The notes under the pieces were generated by a model that searched no databases, had not been told where the DNA came from, and saw only the letters and a program-made list of their open reading frames with translations. The position numbers and the translations under genes are program-made. A stretch of DNA of 64,000 nt from Calliopum simillimum (taxonomy: Eukaryota; Arthropoda; Insecta; Diptera; Lauxaniidae): NCBI GenBank assembly GCA_951812925.1, contig OX638370.1, positions 96,052,897 to 96,116,896 of the forward strand, given 5' to 3'. The first letter of the stretch is position 1, and each line of letters begins with the position of its first letter. Below are positions 33,695-44,720 of this stretch, piece after piece.

Positions 33695-34575
33695 GGGGAG
33701 ATGTGTGTACCTTGGTCCGAGTGTACCTCGGTCCGAGTGTCGGTTGCCACTCAACAGTTGCACGTGTACGATAATGTTCTTCTGTGGAATTTTTCACTCA
33801 TACTGGTGACTCATATTAGTAGACTTCAGACCGTCAAGCTGTATGCGTGTATAAAAAGTGTCGGAAAAAGTGTTTTTTGTGTGTAAAAATTAGATTTTGG
33901 ATTAAACTACGAAACGTTTTGTCAGAAACTAACTTGAAATATTTCAGTTTTACAACATCAGGAAGGAGGTTTAGTTATTGTTTTAAGCTTTTAGTTTGTT
34001 TTAGATGTATTTTCATTAATATATGTTATGGGTGCTCACAGTTTTTAAAACATGCTGTCTGTATGTACCTTGGACCTATGCTTATTTACCAGAGAGCTAT
34101 TTTCGACGGGCAACCAGGAAGCCATAATCGCCTTTCAATATAATATTATTATTATTATTTACGTGAATAATGTATTTATTTGCAAACATTTTTGTTTAGT
34201 TAATTGTATTTTACTAAATGCACTTTTTTGTGCTATAATTTTTGTTTATGATAATTTTTTTTTATTGAAAAAAAGTTACTTTTGATTACATAATAAATGA
34301 TTCTTTCATAATTCGATGCATATATACAATGTGTTCTCTTTTATTTTTAATAGTCCAAGGTAAACTTGCATGGTGTACCTTGGATCGTTTGAGATTGCAA
34401 CGGAAAAAGTATTATTTCTACTCAATGGTAAGACATAGAAATAACATTTTCACGTGATTTGATGCTGCAAGCATTGCAAAAAAATATCTCGTAATCGAAA
34501 AACTAAAACAACTTTTTTGGAAAGTCCAGCACATTGAAAAAACTGAAAAGCGGACCAAGGTACACACATCTCCCC
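33695..34575. mobile_element. GGGGAGATGTGTG-ended TA-target element
   Basis: Perfect inverted ends of about 25 bp (GGGGAGATGTGTGTACCTTG...) flanked by TA at 33693-33694 and 34576-34577; 881 bp. Interior copies of GTACCTTGGTCC/GGACCAAGGTAC-type words occur at 33709, 33723, 34062, 34352 and 34374 in both orientations. No transposase; ORFs at 33668-34285 are unsupported. Confidence 0.87.
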
Positions 34576-34577
34576 TA

Positions 34578-34980
34578 TATTTTTATTGTACTAATGAGTA
34601 TGTTTTTGCCGTTTTTTTACCCATTTTTGAACTAAGCAAATGTATTTTACTTCAAAAAGTTGTCTTCCACATCACCTTGAGCAGAAAAAACTTTAAATTA
34701 AGCTTTAGCGCTCAATAAATGCCTTCACTGTGTCACGCCTTTGCCGTGAAAATTTAAATCAAAAATATCATGGAAAATGAAAATATAATTTCAGGGTGAT
34801 TTTTTACTTCATTTATGATTATTATGACAACTTTAAGCTATTTCAACTAAGTATGTTCGCACTCAAAAGAAGTCTTTTTTTTGCTATTCTTCTTTCTAGT
34901 TACCATTACTAATTTTTTCTAGAATCGCCCATACACATAGTCAATGCATATTATGCATGCAAAAATGAATAACATTAAAC
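34578..34980. other. Spacer, no feature seen
   Basis: AT-rich. Confidence 0.4.
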
Positions 34981-35400
34981 ATTTCTAAATGTGAATATTT
35001 CTGTGGAATGTCGTGGGTGTGGGAATATGCAAGAAAGGTTACAAAATGTCCGCTGCTGTTGTTTGTTTATCTGTTGTGGTGCTTTGAATTGACCACGTCG
35101 GCGGCGGCATACACACTTTCAAGCATAAATAACTTCCGACAAATTTCCCGGCTTCTTTGTTTTGCCCAAGAATCTGAGTATTTCTTCATTACTCGTACCA
35201 TTTTCTATGTACTTAGTAATGTCTGCGTTAACACCAAAACAAGAACCAGCAATGCTACCAACACTATCGCGCTTATCTCTTCTGTGTATACAACAAGTTT
35301 CCGCTTATAAGCCAACATGTGTACGAGCGCATCCTTTGTAACTCTGTATCAAGGCTTTTATAATTGGCCGCAAACGCATGCAAAATATTTATCTACTGGT
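34981..35400. promoter_or_regulatory. Base-balanced island, possible conserved non-coding DNA
   Basis: More complex and less AT-rich than surroundings, no transposon likeness. The 100-codon ORF at 35008-35310 (starts MSWVWEYARK, has a hydrophobic stretch CPLLLFVYLLWCF) has no known domain and may be chance. Treated as a possible enhancer of the nearby neuropeptide gene; unproven. Confidence 0.25.
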
Positions 35401-35890
35401 AATATTTTTTTCAGTAATAGTGATTTTGTACGACCTTATTATGGGTGCTAAACATTCATTAATCGCATTGCAGTGGTAATTGTTTTCACCCCGAGTGGAA
35501 GCCCACAGATAGCTGAAATTCAAAAGACTAAAAGGTCAAACAATTTTTTATAGTTTTAATGGGAAAAAGGATACGCTCATGCGTAACAGTATTAGTTACC
35601 AATTGAAACACGACTAGGAACCATAAATTTGTTTTGCCTAGAAGGCTGCAAAAGAGGTGTAGAAAAGAATATATGATCATTTATTTTGAAAAAGGGGCAA
35701 GTCCAAAAGTAATATATTATATAAATTGGCTGACGTTTTGTTAGAAATGAATAAAATCGGTCTTTAATTTCACGGAAAGTTTTCCTAATGGTGTAAAATT
35801 GATGGCATTAAGTTGACAATTTGATATCAGTTAAATAACCGATTATTATGGTACATTTGGCTTTTAGTACATCTCTGATTTTTCTGAAGC
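35401..35890. other. Spacer; faint MITE relic
   Basis: 35800-35850 resembles the interior of the GAGGAGT MITEs (GATGGCATTAAGTTGA, AAATAACCGATTATTATG). Otherwise unassigned. Confidence 0.4.
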
Positions 35891-36190
35891 TTTGATTTCT
35901 TACATTTCGGAATGTAATGATCCAATTGGAAATGTTAAAAGGAAAGGTTTAATGATGAAGATCAGGGCTATTCGATGCCGTTGGCTAAAGTGAATTAAAT
36001 TTTTTTTCTGGATAGGCGTCATGTGTTTCAAGATAGATCTGCACTGTAAAGCAATGATAACTCGGATTCCAGACCTGATTGAAAAAACCGGTTACCAGAT
36101 TTAAATTTCACAACCTCAAATGAACCAAAAAAAGTTATCGCGATCAGGAACGTGAACCGGTTTTGATCAGGAAAACCGCTTTTTTCTTCA
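35890..36190. repeat. Dispersed repeat copy
   Basis: Matches 690-960 over TAATGATCCAATTGGAAA, GAAGATCAGGGCTATTC and GATAACTCGGA. Non-coding. Confidence 0.7.
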
Positions 36191-36235
36191 AATTAACTGA
36201 ACGATTAACCGAACCGAAATTTTGTACAAATGTTA

Positions 36236-36919
36236 CACAGAGCGAAGAAAAAACCACGTTCGTGAATGCTTTAACTACGTTTCGTTGCTGATTGGGATTT
36301 GAAAACGCTCCAAGCTCATATTTGAATGGTGCGTTGCTAAATCACTCACAAATGTGGTTGAAACTTATTCAACAACGCTGGTTGCCAAGCGTTGTTAAGT
36401 CTAAATCAGCAACGGAACGTTGTCAAAACACCACGAAACGTAGTAAAATCCAAATCAGCTACGATATGTAGTTAAAACACTCACGCAACGTAGTTAAATC
36501 CAAATCAGCTCATTTCGAAACAAATAGACTTTCAGTCAACTTTACAAAAATGATGCCCGTAGCTGAGTTGCTAACGTCCGCATCTATCACACGACATGTT
36601 CCAGGTTCAAATCTCCCCAATACTAATCAAGCAGAAAAAATTTATTTATAACATAAAATTGAAAATAAAAAAACAAATTAATGACAGTTTTCAATTGTCG
36701 TTGACAGGAAAAAATTCAAAAATAATTAAACAAATTTTTTTTTCTTTTGTATTTTATTTAGCAACGCGCGTTGTTAAATCACTCACAAACGTAGTTGAAA
36801 CCCATTTAGCAACGCGCGTTGCTAAAACTGCCACAAACGAGCCATGCTCAAAATTTGAGTCGCCACGTGGTTGAAATAACTACGTTTCTGCCACTTTTGA
36901 CAATGTTGTTTTCTCTGTG
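36236..36919. mobile_element. CACAGAG-ended TA-target element, copy B
   Basis: Same ends, word content and order as 3000-3699, with TA at 36234-36235 and 36920-36921; 684 bp. Both copies keep the tRNA-like module and the final GACAATGTTGTTTTCTCTGTG. Confidence 0.87.
36552..36622 (+). other. tRNA-like module in copy B
   Basis: A-box-like TAGCTGAGTTG (36560-36570) and B-box GGTTCAAATC (36604-36613), 44 bp apart. Conserved relative to the copy A module, so it belongs to the element. Confidence 0.5.
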
Positions 36920-36921
36920 TA

Positions 36922-37120
36922 GCTCCGAACCGAAAACCGAACCACTTTTAAATAGATTTAATGGTTCGTTTCGACCAATTTCCCCCACTTTTTATTTTAT
37001 CTTTTATTAAATATGGTAATACAGTAGAAACAGCATTTTCCACCCGAACAATTATTTTCGGAGATCTGGGGAGAAATATTGACCAAGACTTGCTGAAAGA
37101 TCTTCTTCGTATCAATCTCA
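36922..37120. other. Short spacer
   Basis: No feature seen. Confidence 0.4.
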
Positions 37121-37121
37121 G

Positions 37122-37735
37122 ATAATAATTGTCCTTCCGTTTGTAACGCAGAGAAAGAGGCATGGCAGATTTGGAAAAGTAAATATATACATATATTCTT
37201 GATCAGCGTCACCTACTGAGTCGAAATAGCCATGTCCATCCATCCATACGTGGAAATATTTTTCACGAGAAAACTAAGCACGATAATTCAATGAAATTTG
37301 GTAGACTGCCTACGTCGTCAAAGCAAGCAAAATGCAATATTAAGACCATTATTTGCGATAACGCAACCAAAATACACATAAATACTAAGGCTAGGAAGTC
37401 CAAGCTCTGAGCAAAATCTAGGTGAATTCGAACAACAGAGCGTGGTACCTCCCAAAATACCAAAAGTTTAAAATTATATACTGAAAATGTTTTTTGAGAC
37501 AATCCAATTAAACGAAAACTTAGTTATTTCGGACAAGTGGTCGTGGCACCTCCCATGCACTCAAAGTTTTCGAAATGCTGTAGTGCAAGCGTTGTTTGAG
37601 GTCAGTCAACAAAATTTCGCACAGTTATTTGGAATAGTTTGTGACAGTTCTGAGCAAAGTCAGAGTATACAATCTAAATTTTGGAAATGCTGTAGTGTTG
37701 GGTATTACATTTTTTGGCCAGTCCAAATTTAATTT
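37122..37735 (+). mobile_element. Degraded Helentron/DINE-like element
   Basis: TTGTCCTTCCGTTTGTAACG, TATATTCTTGATCAGCGTCA, GTCGAAATAGCCATGTCC and a short CCAT run mark the 5' block; monomer relics and TTTTTTGGCCAGTCCAAA mark the decayed 3' hairpin. Terminal bases lost at both ends. ORFs over it are accidental. Confidence 0.75.
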
Positions 37736-37837
37736 CCCAAACCGAAGTGGCTTAGCTTCAAAAAATTTGAATATATTAAATTAACCTATGTTTGCAAAAA
37801 GTCGACTGCCTACTATTTATCAACACTTCATATACTT

Positions 37838-38291
37838 TAGTGATGAGCAAACCAAGACCAAGACCAAGACCATAGCAGTCTTGGTCTTGTTCTTACACAT
37901 TGAGTCTTGGTCTTGCTCTTGGTTTTGATATTGAGTCTTGGTGTTGGTCTTGATCTTGCTCATAAAGTATTGGTCTCGGTTTTGGTCTTAGTCTTGAAAA
38001 AATTTTCAGAGATATTGAGTATTCAAAACCATATTTTTCCAAAGCAGTTGGGTTTTTAAGAAGCCAAAATTCAAATCGAGAGATGATTTTATCTTCAAAA
38101 CGGGTGTGAAACAACTTTTAACTATAAATTAGCAAGACTAAAAAGCAGTCTTGGTCTTGCTAACTATCGTGAGTCTTGGTCTTGGTCTTGCAAAAATATC
38201 AGCATCTTGGTCTTGGTCTTGGTCTTGGTCTCGCAAAATTAGCAAGACCAAGAACAAGACGAAATACCAAGACCAATTTTGCTCATCACTA
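37838..38291. mobile_element. hAT-type MITE built of CAAGAC words
   Basis: Inverted ends TAGTGATGAGCAAA with a perfect 8-bp duplication ATATACTT (37830-37837 and 38292-38299), as expected for hAT. The interior is dominated by AAGACCAAGACC / GTCTTGGTCTTG in both orientations. 454 bp, no transposase. Confidence 0.92.
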
Positions 38292-38377
38292 ATATACTTA
38301 GATAGGAAATTCTCTTTAAAAATAGAATTGAGAGATTACTGAGTTATCCGAGCTACTCACTTATTGAATCTCATAAA

Positions 38378-38775
38378 TATCTATACGGATGGCTTTAAGC
38401 AAGAAATATGAGTGGGAGCTGGAATTTTCATTCCCACCTATGCAAGACTAAAGTTTAAGCTACCGCCTGTCTGTAGCATCTTCCAAGCTGAGTTGGAGGC
38501 GATTAGTATGGCGACGGAACTTGCAATGGCACGTTGACGCTGGAGACATAAAATTTTATTTTGACAGTCAAGCTGCTTTCAAGTCCTTAAAACTATACAA
38601 TCAAGCCTACAGTAAGGCTGAAATATGCCTCAACTGGGTACCTGGTCATCACGCTACCGAGGATAATGAAATTGCTGATGAACAAGCAATATCGGGCGTC
38701 CGTCTCGAAGAGGAACCGTTAAGTGTATCACTTGCAATACAGTACTTTAATGTAACATTTCAGAAATCTCTTTAG
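38378..38775 (+). pseudogene. LINE RNase H domain fragment
   Basis: YTDGFK (38382), after a TGA VGAGIF, then FQAELEAI give the first part with its Asp and Glu. A shift of frame then gives IKFYFDSQAAFKSL and NWVPGHHATEDNEIADEQ, the DSQAA and His/Asp end of an RNase H from an R1/I-type non-LTR retrotransposon. An in-frame stop and a frameshift show it is dead. No reverse transcriptase is attached. Confidence 0.82.
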
Positions 38776-39094
38776 TGTGAGGCTAACTTAAAATAACAAT
38801 TTTCGCCCAACCTTCTGTTAAAACAAAACTGACTACATTGACAAAAGTTTGCTAACTTGAAGAACTTTCAGAGGTTGGTCTTAGACCATTCAAAAATTTT
38901 GCAATGGCCTCAAAATCCTTTACTCTCAAGCCCGATGTGGGCTAAAAACCATTAAACTATTTACATACATTTACGTGACTTAATATCGTTGATGATGTGG
39001 TATCGCTATAGACGTTTTTGGTCCATGTGTGGCTATTAAGCCGCCACTTAATTCTAACCTAACATTTTTAAAAATACCCTACCATCATTTTCTT
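38776..39094. other. Spacer, possibly LINE 3' end
   Basis: Moderately complex sequence; GTGTGGCTATTAAGCCGCCA-like phrase at about 39024. No gene. Confidence 0.35.
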
Positions 39095-39420
39095 AGTTTC
39101 CTACAGGCGTTTTCTTATTGGAATGCTCCAATACATAGAGACACGTAAGCCGAGTGCACATTCGCATTCGTACTCGTGCAATCAGTAGCATTAGAGACAA
39201 TACAGCGTCTGTTTGTTAATGAAACCAAAATTGAAAAATTTATTATGCACCGCGGGGCCAATTCGTGTGTTGGTTGGTTGGTTGAATGTTAGCGGTGTTG
39301 GTGTTGGTGCTGTTAGTGGCATGATACCGTTATAATGCCATTATAAGCTCCATTATTTCGTTTCATTAAATGAGCGCTATTTTTAATTTTTTTGCTACAC
39401 CTTGATATTTTGTTTTCAAA
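39095..39420. promoter_or_regulatory. Possible enhancer with homeodomain-type sites
   Basis: Base-balanced block with many TAAT/ATTA cores and a perfect 17-bp palindrome TTATAATGCCATTATAA at 39330-39346. Also TTGGTTGGTTGG and GTGTTGGTGTTGG runs. No transposon likeness. Regulatory role is inferred only. Confidence 0.3.
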
Positions 39421-39470
39421 TATGATAAATGCATTTAGTTCATTTCTATTTCGCACTCATATGTGCACAT

Positions 39471-39618
39471 CAGTGGCGTAGCGATCATACTTGGCGACAA
39501 GGGAAAAATTTCCATAGTTCCAAAAAAAATTTTATGAAAAGCAAATCTATCAGTTCTGTTCTCAAGAAATTTAATCCGAATTGATGAACAAAAACATCCC
39601 CCCCTAGCTACGCCACTG
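39471..39618. mobile_element. Short hAT-type MITE
   Basis: Ends CAGTGGCGTAGC and its complement; the right end continues into a C-run typical of hAT termini. Flanks GTGCACAT and TTGCACGT agree at 6 of 8 positions, a likely decayed 8-bp duplication. 148 bp. Confidence 0.65.
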
Positions 39619-39626
39619 TTGCACGT

Positions 39627-40760
39627 GTGAAATTTTTGAGTGCCGTCGTCGGAAATATGGAATTTACGGATTTTGTAAAATGGCGAGAAAAGATTTATTG
39701 TCTTTATCAAAGGGGGGAAACAATGGGAATGGTTATTGCTGAATTTTGGAAAATTTCGCTACTGTCTGTGTCGCTGCTTGGTATCTGTGAGTTGCATTTG
39801 AGTTGTATGAATGTATAGTAGTCATATATTTTTGGACAGCATATCCAACGAACTTTTGCTTTTGAATTTGCTTATCTCACAATAATTGTTGTTGTGATGT
39901 TGTTGTGTGAATATTTGAAACTTGTATTATGTGCGCGCTTATTGTCATCATTATAGCGCCTATTCATCCATCAATCTTTACTAACCTTTTTTGCACATGT
40001 GTAAAATGATAAAGTGCTTTTGTGTCAACAGGTCTAGCAATTTTGAACTGAATGTTTATGGTTGACATTTATTGCATTAGTCAGAAAAAAAATCATTATA
40101 AGTATGTATGTGCCAAATTAAAAGAACATGTTTTCAAGGTCTAGAAATTTTTTAAAAAAAATTTTACTTTTTTACGAAATTTAGACCTGACCTTCTACAG
40201 AAAATAAAAAAATTTCAAAATTAGTAAACAAAAAAAAACAAAAACAAAATACTTTTACTACCAATTCATTGGTCAACTTTTATTGTAAAGAGATCTTTTT
40301 GGCAGGAATTGGACGGTTTTATCCATTTAAATTGTTTATAAAATATTTAGCAATAATTTTAAAGTAAAAATTTAAAAATGTCTCTTTATGATTCGAACAG
40401 TAGAATGTGTTTTTAAACTTTAAAAACAGACAACAACTTATGCATATCTGCATACATAACGTAATACGGCAGTTTAACTTAATTTTGTATCACATGTAGT
40501 GTCAATTTCAAAGTTTACGGTAATTAAATCACAACATTGATGCAAGTTCTATAAAGTTGAAAATTAATTTCATGAAGTCATAATTATTGTAATACATGAT
40601 GCTTCATAGGAATAGTGACATTAAATATGCCATGACATAATTTAACAGGTGAGCGAAGCATATGATATGGAGTACATTTAACTATGGCATGTTCTGAACA
40701 TTCCAAAATCGATTTTAAGTCGATTATTAAATGAGAAATAACAAGTAAACAGATTTTACC
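39627..40760. other. Non-coding spacer
   Basis: No gene recognised; the ORF at 39627-39818 is unsupported. AT-rich with A/T runs. Confidence 0.4.
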
Positions 40761-40763
40761 TAA

Positions 40764-42911
40764 TCTCTATCGCTTCAAAGGAATAGGCCCTATCTTGTAT
40801 TTTTGCCTAAGAGCTCAAAGAGTTTGTAAGAATATTTCCTATAGTGTAAACAGCCACTTGAGACTCATCATGATGAATTAAATTCAGATCATGTTCCAAT
40901 AACATGTCATATTTATGGCTCAGTACCATGTACGAAGGAAAAAGTTTATCTCTATCACCTAGCCAATTGGGTAGCTATAAACTCCTGGGTGAATGAAAAA
41001 TGTTCATCATTAAACCTAAATTCAGCTGTTCTAGTACCTTCGAACATAGAAATCATAATTGAAAATAAGACGCAAATTATCCAAAATGTTTCAAGTAAAA
41101 TTCCTTTTACTTATAAGACCTCTTGGCAAAGGAAACTTTCAGCTCTTAGTATACATTTAATTAAAGAAAGAAGAAAGTTTCGACGAAGGCTTCAAAGATG
41201 CACAGTTTTTAATGAGCGTAATGTTTTAAAATCTATGATTTTGCAGCTTAATAGACTAATTGATTACCATCTAAAAAGAGATAGAAATCAGAACTGGTCA
41301 AATTTCCTCAACAAGTTACCTACTGGAAGTAAGAACTTTTGGAAAGTTTCTAAAGCTATTAAAGGTAGTCGAGCTGTAATTTCTGATTTAACTGTAAACA
41401 ACGAAATCCTTAAAACTGATGAGCAAAAAGTTGGCGCTATAGCTGATGCATTTGAAAAATCACATACAATTACTTTAAATAATCGGTCGCCTTTGGACAG
41501 AAAAGTGAAAGACCAATTGCGTCCAATAGAAGAAACGGAGATAGTTATTGAAAATGATAACATGCTTACTAACGTCTCAGAGATAAGAGGTATAGTTAAA
41601 ACTTTAAAAAATAACAAAGCTCCTGGACTTGATAACATAAAAAGCATTGTTCTGAAAAATATGCCTGATTCCATTTTCGAAGTTTTAACTAACATATTTA
41701 ATTATTGTTTACGAAATGGTTATTTTCCTGAATTATTTAAACGGGCAAAGGTTATACCGGTACCGAAGAGTGGAAAGGATAATAAGATTCCTAATAACTA
41801 TCGTCCAATTAGTATGTTAAGTACATTGGCTAAAATCTTTGAAAAAATTATACTCAAAAGAATGCTAATTTTCACGGAAGGGAATAACATCCTAAGGAAA
41901 GAACAATTTGGATTTCGAAAAGATCACTCTACAGTTCTTCAAATTAAAAGAGTTACCAATATGATCGAACGTAACAAAATAAACCGCAGGAGTACAGGAA
42001 TAGTTCTTTTGGACATTGAAAAAGCCTTTGATTCAGTTTGGCATGACGGCCTTGTTTTTAAATTACACAATTTTCAATATCCCATCTACCTCCAGAAAAT
42101 TATTAAAAGTTTTTTATTCAATAGAACGTTCGTGGTATGTATAGGAAAAAACCAATCGTCGTTGAGAAAAATTCCTGCTGGTGTCCCTCAAGGTTCAGTT
42201 CTATCGCCTTTATTATACTCTATTTTTATAACAGACTTTGTTATTAAAAAAAATCAAGATGCTGCATTTTACGCTGATGACAGTGCACTGATCTGTAGTG
42301 GAAAAGTTTCAAACTCAATAATCAAAAAAATGAAAGAAGCCTTAAGAACGACAAAGAAATTTTATGATAAATGGAAAATTAAGATCAATTGCGCTAAGAC
42401 TCAGGCAATTATTTTTCCTTTTAACAAGTCTCCTAAGCGAGTTTCGAGTATTCAACTTGAGTTTCAAGGTGAAAACATACCAATTAACGACGACATAAAG
42501 TACTTGGGAATTACGTTGGATAAAAAGCTGAGTTTTAGATCACATATTCAAAATATTACCACCAAAGCTGTAAGATGTGGCAGAGCATTATTTCCTATGT
42601 TAAACCGAAACTCTTCACTTAATGTCAAAAATAAAGTTCTTCTCTATAATATGTGCATCAGACCTATAATGACTTACGGCTGCCAAATTTTGTTTTCAAA
42701 AATAGGTAAAACCCATTTAAAAAAACTCCAGATAATTCAGAACAAAAACTTGAAAATTATTCACAAACTCTCCAGTAGATATCCAACTATTGAGCTGCAT
42801 GAAAATTTTGAACATAAACCAATCAACTCAACAATGAGGGACTTGACGCTAAAATTCAGTGATAGATGCAGATTTTCTAACATTGATTATATAAAAAATT
42901 TACTTGAATAA
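40764..42911 (+). mobile_element. Jockey-like non-LTR retrotransposon, 5' truncated
   Basis: The end of an APE endonuclease is visible: LYRFKGIGPI in one frame near 40767, then after a frameshift near 40850 ELNSDHVPI at 40876, the conserved SDHxP motif. It leads in frame into the reverse transcriptase. ORF1 and most of the endonuclease are missing. A long T-run (42970-42987) follows in the 3' region; no target duplication was found. Confidence 0.88.
40845..42911 (+). CDS. Reverse transcriptase ORF of a Jockey-like LINE (partial)
   Basis: Open from after a TAG at 40842-40844 to TAA at 42909-42911; a 640-codon part is commonly read from 40989. RNA-templated DNA synthesis for target-primed integration. 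RT motifs are in order: KNNKAPGLDNI, NYRPISMLSTLAK, EQFGFRKDHST, LLDIEKAFDSVWH (motif A), GVPQGSVLSPLLY (motif B), AFYADDSAL (catalytic FxADD) and YLGITLDKKLSFRSH, then a C-terminal region ending FSDRCRF. No stop interrupts about 690 codons, which suggests a young copy. It lacks ORF1 and a full endonuclease and so cannot move alone. Confidence 0.9.
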   Translation, partial: CKQPLETHHDELNSDHVPITCHIYGSVPCTKEKVYLYHLANWVAINSWVNEKCSSLNLNSAVLVPSNIEIIIENKTQIIQNVSSKIPFTYKTSWQRKLSALSIHLIKERRKFRRRLQRCTVFNERNVLKSMILQLNRLIDYHLKRDRNQNWSNFLNKLPTGSKNFWKVSKAIKGSRAVISDLTVNNEILKTDEQKVGAIADAFEKSHTITLNNRSPLDRKVKDQLRPIEETEIVIENDNMLTNVSEIRGIVKTLKNNKAPGLDNIKSIVLKNMPDSIFEVLTNIFNYCLRNGYFPELFKRAKVIPVPKSGKDNKIPNNYRPISMLSTLAKIFEKIILKRMLIFTEGNNILRKEQFGFRKDHSTVLQIKRVTNMIERNKINRRSTGIVLLDIEKAFDSVWHDGLVFKLHNFQYPIYLQKIIKSFLFNRTFVVCIGKNQSSLRKIPAGVPQGSVLSPLLYSIFITDFVIKKNQDAAFYADDSALICSGKVSNSIIKKMKEALRTTKKFYDKWKIKINCAKTQAIIFPFNKSPKRVSSIQLEFQGENIPINDDIKYLGITLDKKLSFRSHIQNITTKAVRCGRALFPMLNRNSSLNVKNKVLLYNMCIRPIMTYGCQILFSKIGKTHLKKLQIIQNKNLKIIHKLSSRYPTIELHENFEHKPINSTMRDLTLKFSDRCRFSNIDYIKNLLE

Positions 42912-43470
42912 CCGGACTAATAACTTTGAAAAAAGTTATTCAATGCGTTTATTTCATTTCTTATAAATTTTTTTTTTTTTTTTTTTTACGATAATATAAG
43001 GTTTTTTCAATACTTAATTTTTCCTTAATTAATTAACTCTTAATGGATTTTTATACATTTTAATTAAAGATTTCACCTCTAAGTTAAATCTCAAATAATG
43101 TAATTTCTCTTATCAAAAAATAATGATTTTAAAGTTTAATAAATTACAATTACAATTAGAAAATTAGTTTTTCGTTTCATAACTCATTTCTCATATTTCA
43201 CGAAAGGTTTGAAAAAATTTACCAATTTTGAACTTTTCATTTCATTTCATTTATTTATTAAATATAAAGCACATAAGAATGATTCTTTAGAATGCAATCA
43301 ATAGTCAATGAGATACATCAAGAACACGGATTAATTCAGTCTTAACATACAATCATAATAAAAAAGATGAACTTAGTATACCCTTTAGGAAGGTGCGAGT
43401 TAGTCTATATAAACGTTCTGGTTTCAAACTACATAGTTCCAAATTAATCCTAGTATTCAATTAACCACAA
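42912..43470. other. LINE 3' region and spacer
   Basis: T-run, AT-rich sequence and TTCATTTCATTTCATTTATT at about 43237. Where the LINE ends is unclear. Confidence 0.4.
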
Positions 43471-43475
43471 TGGAT

Positions 43476-44720
43476 GCGCTTCCAACTATTCCAAGCGCAT
43501 TTGTTGAGAGAACTAATTCTTGTGTTTTATTCTGAAACTCATCCCAAACTAGTTTAAGTGACTGACTCTCAACTACTCCAAGCGAATGCAGCAGGTGACA
43601 TTTGCAACTACTCTAAGCGAATGCGCAAAGGAATAGTTGATACTCTTTGGGGGATTAATTTGACTCGCAACTATTCGAAGCGAATGCAGAGAGAGTCACT
43701 CTTAAACTTTGTTTATCATAAAAATAATGATACGTAACCTCTAAAATTAACTTGGAGATTTTTATTCAACTTTTAGAGGAGAGTTTTCATTGTTTTTATT
43801 GTGAATGTTATGTTTCTCTACCTTAATATATTCTCCATTAATTTAGGGTCAAACTATCTACTTTCGACTGTTAAGGTTTTATTTTTGTAAGTAAATAAAC
43901 TGATTAAAACTGTAACACACGACTTTTCAATTTGCTTTTTTATCAGGATTTTGAATATCCTGTGGTAAATTGCGGAAAACTGTGTTTTTACAGTATTTGA
44001 AGATATCTCACAGCAATTGGAAACCCTTTAACTCATTTTTTGCTTTTACCAGCAAGAAAGAAGTATTTTTTCTCTCAAAATTGCACGCCATTAAACTTTC
44101 TTCCATAGCATGCTTCTTTTTCGAGACATTGACTTTCGTACAAATGTGTTATTGCTATGTCCTTAGAACTGATTAAATCAGTAGGCGATATCTAGAAAAA
44201 AGCATCCTATTTATAACTTTAAAATGGTGAAAGTTAAAACAACTTTCTGATGGTATACGCGAAATGTGCTAGAGTTTCTTCTGTTGAAGTGACACAACTT
44301 CAAAAATTTTCAAAAACCCCGAATTTGTACTTACCTACACTTAACTAAAAACACAGTTTTGTTTAGGATAGCATTAGGAAAAAGTATGACGGATCTACTG
44401 AACCTTTTGTTTACCAGTCTTAATAGCCCAAAACTAGTACAAATGAAACTTAGCTGGACTATTGACGAAAACTAATTTTCAAGAATTGATTTGAAACTAA
44501 TCCAAGCATATGCATCGCGTGCCAATTGACACAATCTTACTTCCAGCAACCTGTTTGAAACTAGTCGAAGCGAGTGCCTCACAAGACATTTGAAACAAAC
44601 TCTTTTGCATGGGTTAATTTGCAACAAGTTACACGAAATGTGTCACAGGACAATTGACACAAAAGATTAGTTTGTAACTAGTAACACCGAATGCAGAGCA
44701 GGACAATTGACTTGCTCCAA
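43476..44720. repeat. Scattered AACTA-(N)-AAGCGAATGC word repeats
   Basis: AACTATTCCAAGCGCAT, AACTACTCCAAGCGAATGC, AACTACTCTAAGCGAATGC and AACTATTCGAAGCGAATGC occur between 43476 and 43690. More diverged forms (AACTAATCCAAGCATATGC, AACTAGTCGAAGCGAGTGC, AACTAGTAACACCGAATGC) lie at 44500-44700, several followed by GGACAATTGAC. The middle is unrelated. The ends of the unit were not found. Confidence 0.65.

Noticed and set aside
35008..35310. 100-codon ORF with a hydrophobic stretch as a secreted protein gene
   Set aside because: No family, no promoter or splice context; kept only as a possible regulatory island.
41288..41695. 135-codon minus ORF
   Set aside because: Antisense shadow of the LINE RT.
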